NCBI GenBank assembly: GCA_016081115.2
Contig: JABTTQ020003409.1
Location: 806,001 to 870,000, forward strand
From: Rehmannia glutinosa
Taxonomy: Eukaryota; Streptophyta; Magnoliopsida; Lamiales; Orobanchaceae
Direction: 5' to 3'
Length of the DNA stretch: 64,000 bases
The notes under the pieces: generated by a model
Seen by the model: the letters and a program-made list of their open reading frames with translations, nothing else
Database searches by the model: none
Told to the model about the DNA's origin: nothing
Shown: piece after piece, positions 25,961 to 37,582 of the stretch
Layout of the letters: every line of letters starts with the position of its first letter
Numbering within the stretch: position 1 is the stretch's first letter
Program-made: the position numbers and the translations under genes

Positions 25961-26814
25961 TGTTGGAATTTTTGGTCTTGAGAAATGGGTGTTGACCGGA
26001 TTTTGACCAAATAATTAAGTGGTTTCCATTAGTGAAAAATAGAATTAAGTTATTTGTAAAAAATTCTACTAAGAGAATATATGAGAATACCATTTGGAAT
26101 TTCTCAAAACCGATTCCGGGTGAATGAGAAATTAATGCTAGAAGATAGCGACTTAGTACAAATAAATGGTATGAAAAATGAAAAATGTGGGGAATGAGAG
26201 ATGCTCCATCCCACATAGGAAAAGGATGATAAGTTTGCACACTTAATATATCCCAAGTTGGACATATGGGTTTGGGCCCTTGGGGGCACCCAAGTTCTTA
26301 AAGGGGTGAGGACCTACATGCTTGTGGGTTTGGTTCAAAGCACACGTGCACGCGCGCTGCCGTCGCCCGCCGGCTCGGCCCGGCCCGGGTCTAGGTCCGG
26401 GTCGTGGGCTTGAAGGCCCTTATTCTTTTTGGACCAAAAATCTTTAAAATAATTAATTAATTAATTTTTGTAATTAATTAATTAAATGGATTTAATTAAT
26501 TTTCATAATTAATTAAATCGATTTCAATCAGGAAGAAATTCGGACCTCGACGGCGCAGACGGCGCCGTGCGTCGGGTCGCGGCTGGTGATCGAACTTTTT
26601 GCAAACAAATAAGACGGGCCGAGCACGCCCCGTGCATCCGGTCGTCTTAGGTCAAGTTTTGTGCACTAAATAAGACGGGCAGCGCACGGCCCGTGCCTCA
26701 GTCGTGCGCCGAACAGTGCGTGCGTGACAAAGGCAAATGTGCCATTTCGAGCCTAAAGACGCGATTTTTCGTACGAGCATTTGCTTGCCTATATTATTGT
26801 AGCCCCTACAGATG
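25961..26814 (+). repeat. 3' LTR of Copia A, piece 1
   Basis: Aligns with the 5' LTR from its first base to the cagatg word near 23,718, including the GC-rich and TTAATTAA parts. It stops abruptly where the LINE begins. Confidence 0.88.
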
Positions 26815-28037
26815 GTCCAATTCTAATTGGAGATGCTCAGCAGACATCCCCGTTCCTGGGAATGTCTCTGACCACTCTCCAATTATTGTCTCTCTTTTTG
26901 AGCAGAACCTGGTTCTCTCGAAACCTTTCAATTTTTTCAACATGTAGGCCTTGCACACCGATTTTCGCACATCTTGTGTTCGCTTGAATCTTAACTTTTG
27001 GGGTAAAGCCCAATTTATTCTTTGTAAAAAACTCAAAGCTCTTAAGCCCTCCCTCAAAGAGCTGAATAACTTTCATTTTAGTCATATTTCCTCAAGAGTT
27101 AAGCAGGTGAAAATTGCTCTTAAAAATTCTCAAATCCAACTTCATGTTGATCCTCTTAAATCTGGCTTATGTGATTCTGTTAAAGAGCTCAAAGCTAAAG
27201 AAACTTTTCTCGTCAAAGCTGAGAGATCCTTTCTGTCACAAAAAGCTAAATGTGATTTTTTAAACAACAGTGATAGAAACACTAAGTTTTTCCACAGTAT
27301 TGTTAAAAAGAACTCTCTCAGAAAACAGATGAATTCAGTTATTTTAGAGGATGGTTCCAAAACTTCCTCTTTTGATGAACTTTCTAATGCTTTTGTGAAC
27401 TATTTTAAAAATCTTTTTGGAACCAGTTTCCAAACCAGCCCTGTAGATCTTCAAACTCTCCAAACTGGTCCTTGCATTGATGAGGACGATTTCAGCCTGT
27501 TTTCTAATCTTGTCACTCCCCAAGCTATTAAAATGGCTCTTTTTGATATTGAGGATGAGAGATCCCCGGGTCCAGATGGTTTCTCCTTTGGTTTTATTCA
27601 AAAAAACTTGGGATGTTGTTGGCAATGATATGGTTGCTGCTGTGTCTGAGTTTTTTTGATTCTTCAAAATTATATACTCAGACAAATCAATCATACTGCT
27701 ATTGCGTTGATTCCCAAAACTGATCATTCCCCTACCGTGGCTGATTTTAGACCTATTGCTTGTTGCAACGTGGTCTATAAAGTCATTACTAAGATTCTTG
27801 CTTCTAAGCTTGAATCTGTGGTTCCTAAATTGATTTACCCGGCTCAATCTGCGTTCATTAGTGGTAGAAATATCACGACAATATATTTCTGGCTCAAGAA
27901 ATTATCAGAAATTATGCTAGAGTCAGAATCTCCCCCAGATGTGCTATTAAAGTTGATCTTAAGAAAGCCTATGATACCATTTCTTGGTCGTTTCTTAAAC
28001 AAGTCTAAAATGGGCTGGGCTTTCCTCCTATTTTTAT
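26815..28037 (+). pseudogene. LINE ORF2, endonuclease end and N-terminal half of reverse transcriptase
   Basis: Encodes part of the LINE polyprotein for target-primed reverse transcription. The left end carries the end of the APE-type endonuclease (SDHSPIIVSLFEQN). The linker follows (27,000-27,400), then the start of the reverse transcriptase (ERSPGPDGFSFGF, HTAIALIPKTDHSPTVADF, FRPIACCNVVYKVITK, AQSAFISGRNI, CAIKVDLKKAYDTISWSFL). Frames change at about 26,945, 27,610 and 27,890, and stops interrupt, so it is decayed. Coding stops in mid-domain at 28,037, where Copia B is inserted. Confidence 0.88.
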
Positions 28038-29185
28038 TGTTGGGAAAAACAGGTTGGTGTATACCGAATGGCTGAAAATAGTTGAGCAGAGTAACGGTAA
28101 AAATCGAGACGTCGAGGCAAGAGTTGGACTCTTTCTCTTTAAGATGAGATTGTCCCGCTCACGGTGCTTACGAATACGGCTGCAATCGTCTCCCAAAATA
28201 CAACGATTTAACTACTTGCGATAGTTGCACTACAAATCGCAAGATTTACGATTTAACACTAAGATGTTTTTGAACTCTCTTGACAAAGTTATGCAGAAAA
28301 AATGAAGCAGGAATTCGAAAATGATGTGTTGAAATGAATTATGGGGGCTGGTTTATATAGAGCTCCTAGTGCCTCTTCAGACTGGGTGCAACCCCTGGTC
28401 CGGATCAGTCTTGACCATCGATCGCTACCGTGGTTAACAACCGTGTGATCTGATGGTCCTGATCGCATATGTCTGAAGGAACACACCCTTTGGCATACAC
28501 CTACGCACACTGGATAGACGCGTCCAGTCATGGTGCCCCGTCAGCGAACAGAAACATCCAATCAGTGCCACGTGTCATCACTGCACGATCTCGCTAAGTC
28601 ATCGCCACCCGAGCCGCCCGCCATGTCACCGAAGCATCGGATGAACCCTGGTTCGATTTTCCAAAACTTTAAGGCTCCTCAAAGCTCCTCGCGACGATGC
28701 ATACGTGCGAAGTGCAAAGTGTGCCTCGAAAGCGCCCAATGCGACTATGTGCGACGTGCGCAGCCTGGCCGGCTCCGGCGAGCTTGACGGTGCTCGCGAC
28801 CGCCCGTGCTTTTGAACTAGCCAAAGGCTAGTCAAAATTGACAGTCCACTAGGGTGTACCATAAGGAGTATCACTTGATTACTCCTTATTAGTGGTGAAG
28901 CTATTTATTAACTAATCAAACATTTACTATGTTTCCTATGTGGGATATGGCTTTCCATATTCCCTCCCTTTTATATTCCATATATAAAAGCATTTTAAGT
29001 GGCCAACTTTATGCATTTATTTCTCATTCACCCGATATTGGTTTTGAGAATTCAAAATGCTAAACTCATCTACCCGCGGCGTAGATGACGTTTATCTCAT
29101 TTATTTCATACTTTGAATAAATGACCCCACTTAAATAATTGGTCAAAATTGGGTCAAAACCCAATTTATCAAACCAATTCCAACA
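28038..29185 (-). repeat. 3' LTR of Copia B
   Basis: 1148 bp, matching 34932-36076 with scattered substitutions and indels. On the minus strand it holds a TATA-like CTATATAAAC near 28,350-28,363. The polypurine tract (atcccccac on the plus strand, 29186-29194) adjoins it, which fixes the element's orientation. Confidence 0.92.
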
Positions 29186-29728
29186 ATCCCCCACATGAAT
29201 GAATAATAAATGCATATGAGAATGCAAACACTAAGAGAGTTCAAGCGGAAAGCTATTGCATCGGGAGAGGTAGCTTGTGGCTTTGAACCTTCCTTAGTAG
29301 AATGCTATCGGATTTACTAGGCTGCACAGTGACACGATGTCTTGAACTGTTCAGCTGTTTATGTAAACCAAAACAACAACATCCACACAATATATTTCCT
29401 AACACCATTTGGTTCTCACAGTTGTGTCCATTTTGGCCCTGGACAACATCTTGGATTCATAAGTGTTTCGTTGAAGCGGCCCGTCTTCACACTTATATAG
29501 GTAATCTCCTATTAAGAGTATCCTGCCATACTCCACTTCTTTAAAGTATAGGAATCATTAAAGGTTTATAACTTAACCTCACCACATTGGCGAGGTTTCT
29601 CCACTTGGATATGAATGAGCTGTAATATGCTCCAAGTGTTTATCTGAATATTCATAACTTAGTTGTCCCATTGAACCAAGGTCTTGGGATCTCCAATTCA
29701 CAAGGTTGGGTTACCATTATGAACACTC

Positions 29729-30290
29729 TTATTTTGTGGATTTTAAGCCCATTCCTTTCGATAAGAAGTATACTTGATCTCTATTCAAACCTTTAGTTAA
29801 TGGATCCGCTAGGTTTTTTTTCGATTTCACGTAATCGATTGTAATAACCCTATTTGAGATCAACTGCCTAACGGTGTTATGTCTTCGATGTATATGTCGA
29901 GACTTACCGTTGTACATGCTATTTTGAGCACTTCCTATAGCCGACTATCACAATGTATCATGATTGCGGCCACCGCTTAGGGCAACTAGAAATATCCTCT
30001 AAAAAGTTGCGGCCATTCGCTTCTTCACCAAACTTTATCCAACGCTATAAACTTTGAATCCATCGTGGATCGAGCTACACACATTTGTTTAGAGGATTTC
30101 CATGACACCGCTCCACCACCAATGGTAAAAACATAACCACTAGTGGACTTAGAGTCTTTTGAGTCAGATATCCAATTAGCATCACTGTATCTTTCTAATA
30201 CAGCTGGATATCTCGAGTAATGTAATCCATAATTCAATGTGAGTCTTAGATACCTAAGAACCCTTATCAATGTCTTCCAATGGTCATTTC
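29729..30290 (-). pseudogene. Copia B RNase H
   Basis: The segment 30270-30025 carries the start of Copia RNase H: RVLRYLRLTLNYGLHYS, then YSDANWISDSKDSKSTSGYV and GGAVSWKSSKQ. The segment 29917-29729 carries the C-terminus, HIHRRHNTVRQLISNRVITI and DPLTKGLNRDQVY, ending before the stop. Between them the frame is lost. A mature enzyme would remove the RNA strand of the replication hybrid; this copy cannot. Confidence 0.87.
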
Positions 30291-30299
30291 CAGGATTAC

Positions 30300-31477
30300 T
30301 CGTAAATTTACTCAGTTTATTAACTGCGTAGGTAATATCCGGACGTGTGCGAGTTTGTTACATACATTAGATCGCCAATGATCCGAGAATATTCTAGTTG
30401 AGATCTGAGCTCGCCTTGATTTTTAGCTAAGTGTAAGCTTAAATCAACAGCGTTTTAGATGGAGGATTTGTCATAAACATTGAACTTTCGAAGTACTCTC
30501 AATATAATGAGACTGTGATAAAACAAGTCCATCGATGTTTTAGAAATCTTAATTCCCCTTAATAACATCCGCTATACCCATATCTTTCATATCAAAATGT
30601 TTGATTAACATTTTCTTAGTATTCATGATTATATCATGATTACTACCCATAATTAACATGTCGTCAACATACGACAGACAATTACATAAGCATTAGGTGT
30701 GTCTTTAATGTAAACACATTTATCACACTCGTTAATTTTGAAACCATTCGACAACATAGTTTGTCAAATTTTCGTGCCATTGTTTGAGCTTGCTTAAGGC
30801 CATACAATGACTTAACGAGTTTGCACACCTTCTTCTCTCGTCCAGGAGCAACAAACCCCGGGTTGTTCCATGTAGATTTCTCTTCTAATTCACCATTTAG
30901 AAAAGCTGTTTTCACATCTATTTGGTGTATCTCAATGTTATGCAATGCTGCAATATCAATAAGAACTCTAATAGATGTGATTCTTGTCACAGGTGAATGC
31001 GTATCAAAGAAATCAAGGCCTTCTCTTTGTTTCAATCCCTTAGCTACTAACCTGGCCTTGTACTTATCAATAGTTCCATCAACTTTATATTTCCTTTTAA
31101 GGATCCACTTGCATCCTAAAGGCTTATTTCCTGGTGGGAGATCTACCAACTCCCAAGTATAATTTTGCATAATGGAATCTATCTCACTGTTAATAGCTTC
31201 TTTCCAGAATGGAGCTTCTGGACTGGACAATGCTTCCCCAATTGTCCTTGGTTCATTTTCTAACACATAAGTTAGAAAATCTGGACCAAAAGACTTAGTT
31301 GTTTTGGCCCTTTTACTGCGACTTGGTTCTTCATCACTTTGATGATCACCATCGGCAATATCACGTGTTCTTTTGCTAGAACTAGCTTCTTTCCTTTCTT
31401 GACAAGGAAACATGTCTTCGAAAAATACAGCATTCCTTGACTCAATAATTGTACCTTCTTGTACATCTGGAATTGCT
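30300..31477 (-). pseudogene. Copia B reverse transcriptase
   Basis: Reading leftwards, the frame opens with VQEGTIIESRNAVFFEDMFP, a linker, then the Copia RT start (WKEAINSEIDSIMQNYTWEL, GCKWILKRKYKVDGTIDKYK, ARLVAKGLKQREGLDF, HQIDVKTAFLNGELEE). After a shift near 30,770 the catalytic YVDD motif appears at about 30,655-30,680 (SYVDDMLIMGSN). Further shifts follow towards 30,300. The active-site motif is preserved, but the frame is not. Confidence 0.88.
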
Positions 31478-32325
31478 TGTTAGTCTAAGTGGCTACGATA
31501 ATCTAGAGGGGGGTGAATATATTATGCCGATTTTTCGCAAATCGCCCTCTTTTTCGAATCAACAAGTAAATGAAAAGAATGTAAATGCGGAAATTAAACA
31601 ACACTCGTTGATTTATAGAGATTCAACCCACCTAGGACCTAATCCTCTACCACCCCAGTATCTCCGGGATGGATTTCAAAAAGAAAAAAGATTTTATTAA
31701 TTATCACAATTAATACAACACCTTGAGGATCACCACAATCCTCTTACAACACCTTTAAGGAAATTACCACAATCTTCCTTCACCACCTTTGAAGAGTACC
31801 ACACTCTTCAAACACCTATCACCTAGATCACCCAAGTGTATTCTTACCACAAGAATACTCACAAGGATGTCTTGTGTTGAATGATGGACAAAATTCAAGA
31901 TTACAACTCTATAAAACCAATACAAAGATTGAGTGTAAGTGTAATCAAGAATCAAAAAGCCTAGACCTCAAAGATGTGCAAGTGAAAGTACTTAGGCTAT
32001 TACAACAAGAATGTAAAAAATGAAAGCTTGAACAATTTGCAGATTTCTTGTTGTGTATTTTGCTTGTATGTTTTTGTGTCTTGTGTCTTCAATTCATCCT
32101 CTATTTATAGGGAAGTCTTCACCAACATAGGCTCCTTCTTCTTCACTTTTATCTACAAAAAGAGGATCACAGGATGTAGAAATATTGTACAAAAATGAAA
32201 AGTAAATCTTCCGATAAGGATTGCAACGGTTGGAATTTTTTTGTCAAAAATACCATAGGGCTTACCGGTTGCCCAAAGAATAAGATTTTGAACGTTTTGA
32301 AAAAAAATAGTGCGATCCAGGCGGG

Positions 32326-32384
32326 TCGAAGAGGGGTCGGGGGGGGCCACCGTCGGCCCCCTTGACCGGTCCCCTCTTCGTTTT
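32326..32384. repeat. GC-rich inverted repeat in the solo LTR
   Basis: gaagaggggtcggggggggc is followed within about 15 bases by gcccccttgaccggtcccct and cttc, which can fold back on it as a strong imperfect hairpin. Confidence 0.7.
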
Positions 32385-32470
32385 TATGAGTACAGAATGT
32401 TTGTTTCAATATTCTTTACTCGTGCACGGCCGACGCTTTGGGCGGCAGTGGCCGATTTCCGATTTTAAAT

Positions 32471-32765
32471 GTTGTTCGATTTTTATCAAAAATAAACTTC
32501 AAGAAATACTCCAAAAAATTAGTAAAAACATTTTAAATCACTTAGGAGTATTTTGACAACATTTATAAACGTAGTTTTGGTGTAAAAACCAATTTAAACA
32601 AAACCATCAAAAGTGTTGTCCATTTTTATCGAAAAATAAATTCTAAGAAATACGCCAAAAATTAGCAAAAACATTTTAAATCATTTAGGAGTATTTGGAC
32701 AACATTTATTAACATTGTTTTGGTATAAAAACTCATTTAAACATAATCATCAAAATCTTGATAAA
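32471..32765. repeat. Imperfect tandem duplication (about 145 bp) in the solo LTR
   Basis: The block starting gttgttcgatttttatc at 32471 recurs from about 32615 (gttgtccatttttatc). Both copies share aaacattttaaatca, ttaggagtatt and gacaacattta. Divergence of roughly one in eight bases indicates an old duplication. Confidence 0.8.
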
Positions 32766-32780
32766 AACATTTATCTAACA

Positions 32781-33489
32781 TTCTTTGATTTGTGCACTAA
32801 AAATCAATATGCACTATTGTTATTTGCATATCCAATGAAAATGCAATCGATTGTTTTAGGCCCTATCTTGACTTGTTTTAGCTTAGGTATTTCTATTTTA
32901 GCCAAACACCCCCACACTTTCAGGTATTTGTAGGAAGGTTTTCGACCTTTCCATAACTCATGCGGAGCTTTATCTTTATTTTTGTGTGGTATTTTGTTAA
33001 GAATATGGTTAGACGAGAGAATTGTTTCCCCACAAATTCCGAGGTAAACAGAATTTATCAACAAAGCATCCATCATCTCTTTTAGAGTTCGTTTTTGCGT
33101 CAAAGAATACCATTTGATTGTGGTGAATAAGGAGCTGTCGTTTGATGAATAATACCAGAATCTGAGCAAAATTCATCAAAAGGAGCTCCATATTCTCCAC
33201 CTCTATCACTTTGAATTATCTTAATTCGTTTGCTAAGTTGATTTTCAACCTCATTCGTATAGCTTTTAAAATCTTCTAAAGCCTCATCTTTACTTCTTAA
33301 AAGATATACATAACAGTATTTTGTGCAATCATCGATAAAAGTAATAAAATAATTTTTCCCACCTCTAGTTTGCACAAACTTTAAATTACATATATCATTT
33401 TTGTGAATTAACTCTAGAGGTTTACTGCTTTTCTCTTTCCACCGAGTGGAATGGTGTTTTGGCCATTTTTTCCTCAACACAGATTTCAC
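32781..33489 (-). pseudogene. Copia B integrase
   Basis: Segments at 33489-33100 and 33169-32804 encode the Copia integrase core: DDCTKYCYVYLLRSKDEA, then QSDRGGEYGAPFDEFC and HQTTAPYSPQSNG. The two catalytic aspartates are visible. After a shift come the C-terminal part (LNKIPHKNKDKAPHELWKGR, PSYKYLKVWGCLAKI) and an interrupted tail at 32,800 with an in-frame TGA. Coding then stops at the solo LTR. Confidence 0.88.
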
Positions 33490-33570
33490 ACTTGTGATGT
33501 GAATCTATTTTAAAGTTAGGTAGTAATTCCAAGTTTACTAACCTTTTCAAAGTGTTAAAATTCACATGTC

Positions 33571-34330
33571 CTAATCTAACATGTCATAAATTTGAACACT
33601 CAAGCAAATAAGAAGAAGCATTAATTTTATTGCTTTCAAATTTTTGAGTACATTCATTACATTCATCTTGAATCCATTATCTAAGTACCCCTTTCTTATG
33701 AACTGTCCATTTTTCATAAGTACAAACTTTTGAGCCTCAAATACTAATCTAAACCCTGTCTTAACCAACAATGATCCTGACACTAAATTCTTCCGAATGT
33801 CTGGAACATGAAGGACATCAACGAGGGTCGCCTCCTTGCCGAGGTCATCTTTAGCACCACCTTGCCGAGATCGATAATTTGAGGCGTTGCATGATTCCCC
33901 ATGTATAGCTTCCTTCCATTGATAGGAGTATACGTTGAGAACATGTCTTTGTCGGAGCATATGTGGCGTGTAGCACTGTGTCCACCCACCATTCTCTCGG
34001 GTTCTCCACCATGTAGCACTTGTTGCCTTCATACACAATGAGAGATCAAGCTCGGACATATCAATTGGTACCGATTTGTCCTCGGTCACATGCACTGGTT
34101 CCGATTGGCCTTTTTAGGAAGACGACAATCTTTAGCCTTGTGATTCGGCTTTCCACGGTTGAACAGTTCCCTTTGAACTTTTTAGCCTTCCCCTACTTCG
34201 ATTATTCCCCGGGTGCTTTCTTCTTGCAAGATTGGGCTCCACCAAGTTTGCTTTGCCTCCATAGGAAGCTTGTTGGACTTAATCTCGACTTGCGATTGTC
34301 TTCTTCAATTTGCAACTGACAATTAAGTCT
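33571..34330 (-). pseudogene. Copia B zinc knuckle, protease and pre-integrase region
   Basis: From right to left: a zinc-knuckle remnant (NRGKPNHKAKDC, about 34,165-34,110, first cysteine lost), the aspartic protease start (WWVDT, about 33,985) and the pre-integrase segment (RKNLVSGSLLVKTGFRLVFE, 33,790-33,571). The protease passes from one frame (WVDT) to the next (ATRHICSDK) exactly at its DTGA active site, which looks like loss of one base. The enzyme would be inactive. Confidence 0.84.
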
Positions 34331-34339
34331 TCAAGCCCC

Positions 34340-34924
34340 ATCTCCTTCCGCTTTTTGTTTGGGTAATTTTTAAAATCCTTCCAGAGGCGGTAGCTTCGGA
34401 TTATAGCAAAGCTACTTGAAAGGATTCACTCACCACCATACTTTCTCGCAATTATATCATGCGTAATTAACTAGATCTCTTGAACCCGATCGATCACCGT
34501 CTTGGTGTCAACCATCTTGAACTCAAGGAATTTGCCGACAACAAATTTCTTTGTGCCAAAGATCATCCATTTTATCTTCTTTCTCTAAAGAGCTCCACAA
34601 ACTCTTTAGCGAGCTTTTTATCGAACAATACACATTTACAATGTGTTGTCGATCCGTTGAGAATGTAGTTAAAAGACAGAAGTCGCTTTGACTCCAAGCA
34701 TCAAACACCATCCTCTTTTCTTTATCAGTCTCATCTTCCCCCACAGTTGGAGCATCCTCCGTAAGGAAACAAGCAAGGTTCAGAGTCGTAAGATAGAACA
34801 ACATTTTCTGTTGCCATCTTTTGAAGTCTGAACCCCCAAACTTCTCGGGTTTCTTTCCCAAAGTCTTTGGTCTTGGTCTTTGAATCAAGACATCGAATCC
34901 ATTTGATATACACGAAAATCTCAT
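34340..34924 (-). pseudogene. Copia B gag
   Basis: Starts near the ATG at 34924 just inside the 5' LTR. It carries KPEKFGGSDFKRWQQKMLFY, DAPTVGEDETDKEKRM and LWSSLEKEDK. After a shift it continues with GTKKFVVGKFLEFKMVDTKT to about 34,460. The order and wording match the gag of Copia A, showing that A and B are related lineages. Confidence 0.88.
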
Positions 34925-34931
34925 CTTAAAC

Positions 34932-36076
34932 TGTTGGGAAAAACAGGTTGGTGTATACTGAATGGTTGAAAACAGTTGAGCAGAGTAATGGTAAAAATCG
35001 AGACGTTGAGGCAAGAGTTGGACTCTTTCTCTTTAAGACGAGATTGCCCCGCTCACGGTGTTTACGGAATACGACAATCGTCTCCTAAGATACAACGATG
35101 AACTACTTGCGATAGTTACACTACAAATCGCAAGTACGACGAACACTAAGATGTTTTTGAACTCTCTTGACAAAGTTATGCAGAAAAAATGAAGCAGGAA
35201 TTCGAAATTGATGTGTTGAAATGAATTCTGGGGGCTGGTTTATATAGAGCTCCTGGTGCCTCTTCAGGTTGGGTGCAACCCCTGGTCCGGATCAGTATTG
35301 ACCGTCAGATCGCGCCATGTGGTTAACAGCTGCGATCTGATGGTCCTGATCGCATATGTCTGAAGGAACACACCCTTTGGCATACACTCGCACACCGGAT
35401 AGACGCGCGTCGACGGTGCCCGTCGCCGAATGACGATCCAATCGGCCGCCACGTGTCACCACTGCGACGATCCTCGCCAAGTCATCACGCCACTGAGCTA
35501 CCCCGCCACGTCACCGAGCCACCGGATCAACCCTGGTTCGATTTTCCAAAACTTTAAGGCTCCTCAAAACTCCTCGCGACGATCGTACGTGCGAAGTGCA
35601 AAATGCGCCTCGAAAGTGCCCAATGCGACTATGTGTGACGTGCGTGGGCCTGGCTCTGGCTCTGGCTCGAACGGTGCTCCGCACCGTCCTCGGTGCCTTT
35701 TGAACTAGCCAAAGGCTAGTCAAAATTGACTTGGTCTACTAGGGTGTACCATAAGGAGTATCATTTGATTACTCCTTATTAGTGGTGAAGCTCTTTATTA
35801 ACTAGTCAAACATTTACTATGTTTCCTATGTGGGATATGGCTTTCCATATTCCCACCCTTTTATATTCAATATATAAAAGCATTTTAAGTGGCCAACTTT
35901 ATGCATTTATTTCTCATTCACTCGATATTAGTTTTGAGAAATTCAAAATGCTAAACTCATCTACCCGCGGCGTAGATAACGTTTATCTCATTTATTTCAT
36001 ACTTTGAATAAATAACCCCACGTAAATAATTAGTCAAAATCGGGTCAAAACTCAATTTATCAAACCAATTCCAACA
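34932..36076 (-). repeat. 5' LTR of Copia B
   Basis: 1145 bp, the partner of 28038-29185. It holds the same minus-strand TATA-like word (35,238-35,250). The target duplication tttat follows at 36077-36081. Confidence 0.92.
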
Positions 36077-36081
36077 TTTAT

Positions 36082-37582
36082 CTCCTGGGTCATGGAGTGT
36101 ATCTCTAGTCTTTTTACTCCATTTGCAATAATGGTTCTCTTCAGGGTAAATTTCCAGGCAAAAGAGGTTTGAGGCAGGGTGGTCCTATGTCTCCTGCCTT
36201 ATTCCTCATATGCTTGGAATATTTGTCCCGTCTCCTTAAAGTGAGAACTAATACCTTGAAATTCAAATATCATTTTTGAGATGTGAACCTCTCAAAATTA
36301 CTCATCTTACTTTTGCAGATGATCTTATGTTGTTCTCTAGGGGTGATCTTCCTTCAGTCAAGATCCTGATTGACTGTCTTAATGATTTCAAAAATGCTTC
36401 CGGCCTTGATGCTAACTCTTTTAAATCTAATCTCTTCATCAAGGGGATTATTGGGGATAAGCTAGACAATATCCTCAATCTCTTGAATTTCCTCTTGGGA
36501 CTCTCCTCGCCGATATTTAGGGGTTCCTTTGGTCCGATGTGTTTCGAATGTTAACCATCATTCCCCCTTTATGACATAATTGCCTCCTACATTAATAAAT
36601 GGACCGCAAATTCCCTTTCTTATCTTTGGTAGGCTCCTTCTTACCAAATCAGTGTTGCGCAGGAGTGGAATGTTTTTGGCTCCAAATATTTCCACTCCGT
36701 AATAATCGTTATCGATGTAATTAATAGACTTTTTGAGAGTCTTCCTTTGGGGGAAGAATACCTCTCCCATTAAATGGACCAAAGTCCTGTCTCCCCTCCG
36801 ATGAGGAGGCTTGGGTTTAAGAGATGTACATTCTGGAACAAAGCCCTTCTTGCAATTTTTTTTTTGGAATATTCATTCAAAAGTTGATTTCTTTGGGTTA
36901 GATGGGTCTATTCCTTCTACTTAAAAATCAATCTATTTGGACTTGGGACCCCAAAAATCGATTCATACCTTTTAAAAAGGATTTGTGATATCGAAATTAT
37001 ATTTTAGCTAAGTTTGGCTCCACCGATTTGGTTATCACCAATCTCTCTCTTTTTCAAACTTCAAAGGCCTTTGTTCATCCAAAATGTACGACCTTTTCAG
37101 AGATTGGCCCTAAAACTTTTTGGCATTCTGCCGTGTGGGAAAACTTTATCCCCCCCAAATACTCTTTTTGTGTGTGGCTTGCTATTAATGATAGATTGGC
37201 AACCATTAATAATTTAAAGTATTTAGATCTTGATCATACTTGTAAATTGTGTGGCAATTACCTTGAAAATGCCTCTCACTTATTTTTTGATTGTATTGTT
37301 ACCAGGTTACTTTGGGATATAGTCAAAAAATGGCTGAAGTTTAGCCATTCCATGGGCACTATTCTGGGACCCTGAAATGGACTAAAAAAGAACATGCTAC
37401 CCCGACCCTCAAAAAGGCTCGGTCGGTGGCTGTTTGCTGCACTCTTTATCAGATTTGGAAGGCCCGAAACTGTCAGGTTTTTGAGGGCTTGAACTTCTAT
37501 GAAGATACGGTGTTTCTCAAAATTCAGAAAGATGTCTACAAGGTTGTATTTAATCATTTCCCAGTTGAACTGGTTGATTTTT
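36082..37582 (+). pseudogene. LINE ORF2, C-terminal half (reverse transcriptase palm and zf-RVT)
   Basis: Continues the LINE reading after Copia B: GKFPGKRGLRQGGPMSPALF, then the catalytic box FADDLMLFSRGD (about 36,310-36,345) and NASGLDANSFKSNLF. The zf-RVT region lies at 37,020-37,375 (FWHSAVWENFIPPKYSFCVW, CKLCGNYLENASHLFFDC). The end (YQIWKARNCQVFEG) reaches a stop near 37,580. Shifts occur at about 36,280, 36,545 and 37,375. Not functional. Confidence 0.87.

Larger units (their letters stand above)
31478..32780 (-). mobile_element. Probable solo LTR inserted in Copia B
   Basis: The block runs TGTTAG...CTAACA on the plus strand, the TG...CA pattern of an LTR, and splits Copia B coding sequence between integrase and reverse transcriptase. 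Read on the minus strand, a TATA-like CCCTATAAATAGAGG lies near 32,100-32,115. The end has TTCACCCCCCTCTAGATT, a motif I associate with LTR ends of large plant Copia (SIRE-type) elements. Flanking five bases are ttgct and ttctt, so a target duplication is not clear. No partner LTR or gene remains. Confidence 0.62.
28038..36076 (-). mobile_element. Copia retrotransposon B, minus strand, inserted in the LINE
   Basis: Two LTRs of about 1.15 kb face each other at 28038-29185 and 34932-36076, both running TGTTGGGA...CCAACA on the plus strand. Perfect target duplications tttat lie at 28033-28037 and 36077-36081. Gag, protease, integrase, reverse transcriptase and RNase H follow in Copia order from right to left. 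Every domain has frameshifts or stops. A foreign 1.3-kb block (31,478-32,780) splits integrase from reverse transcriptase. Confidence 0.93.

Noticed and set aside
28530..28874. Overlapping frames of about 80 residues, repeated at 35,430-35,723
   Set aside because: They lie in GC-rich parts of the two Copia B LTRs and have no family signature.
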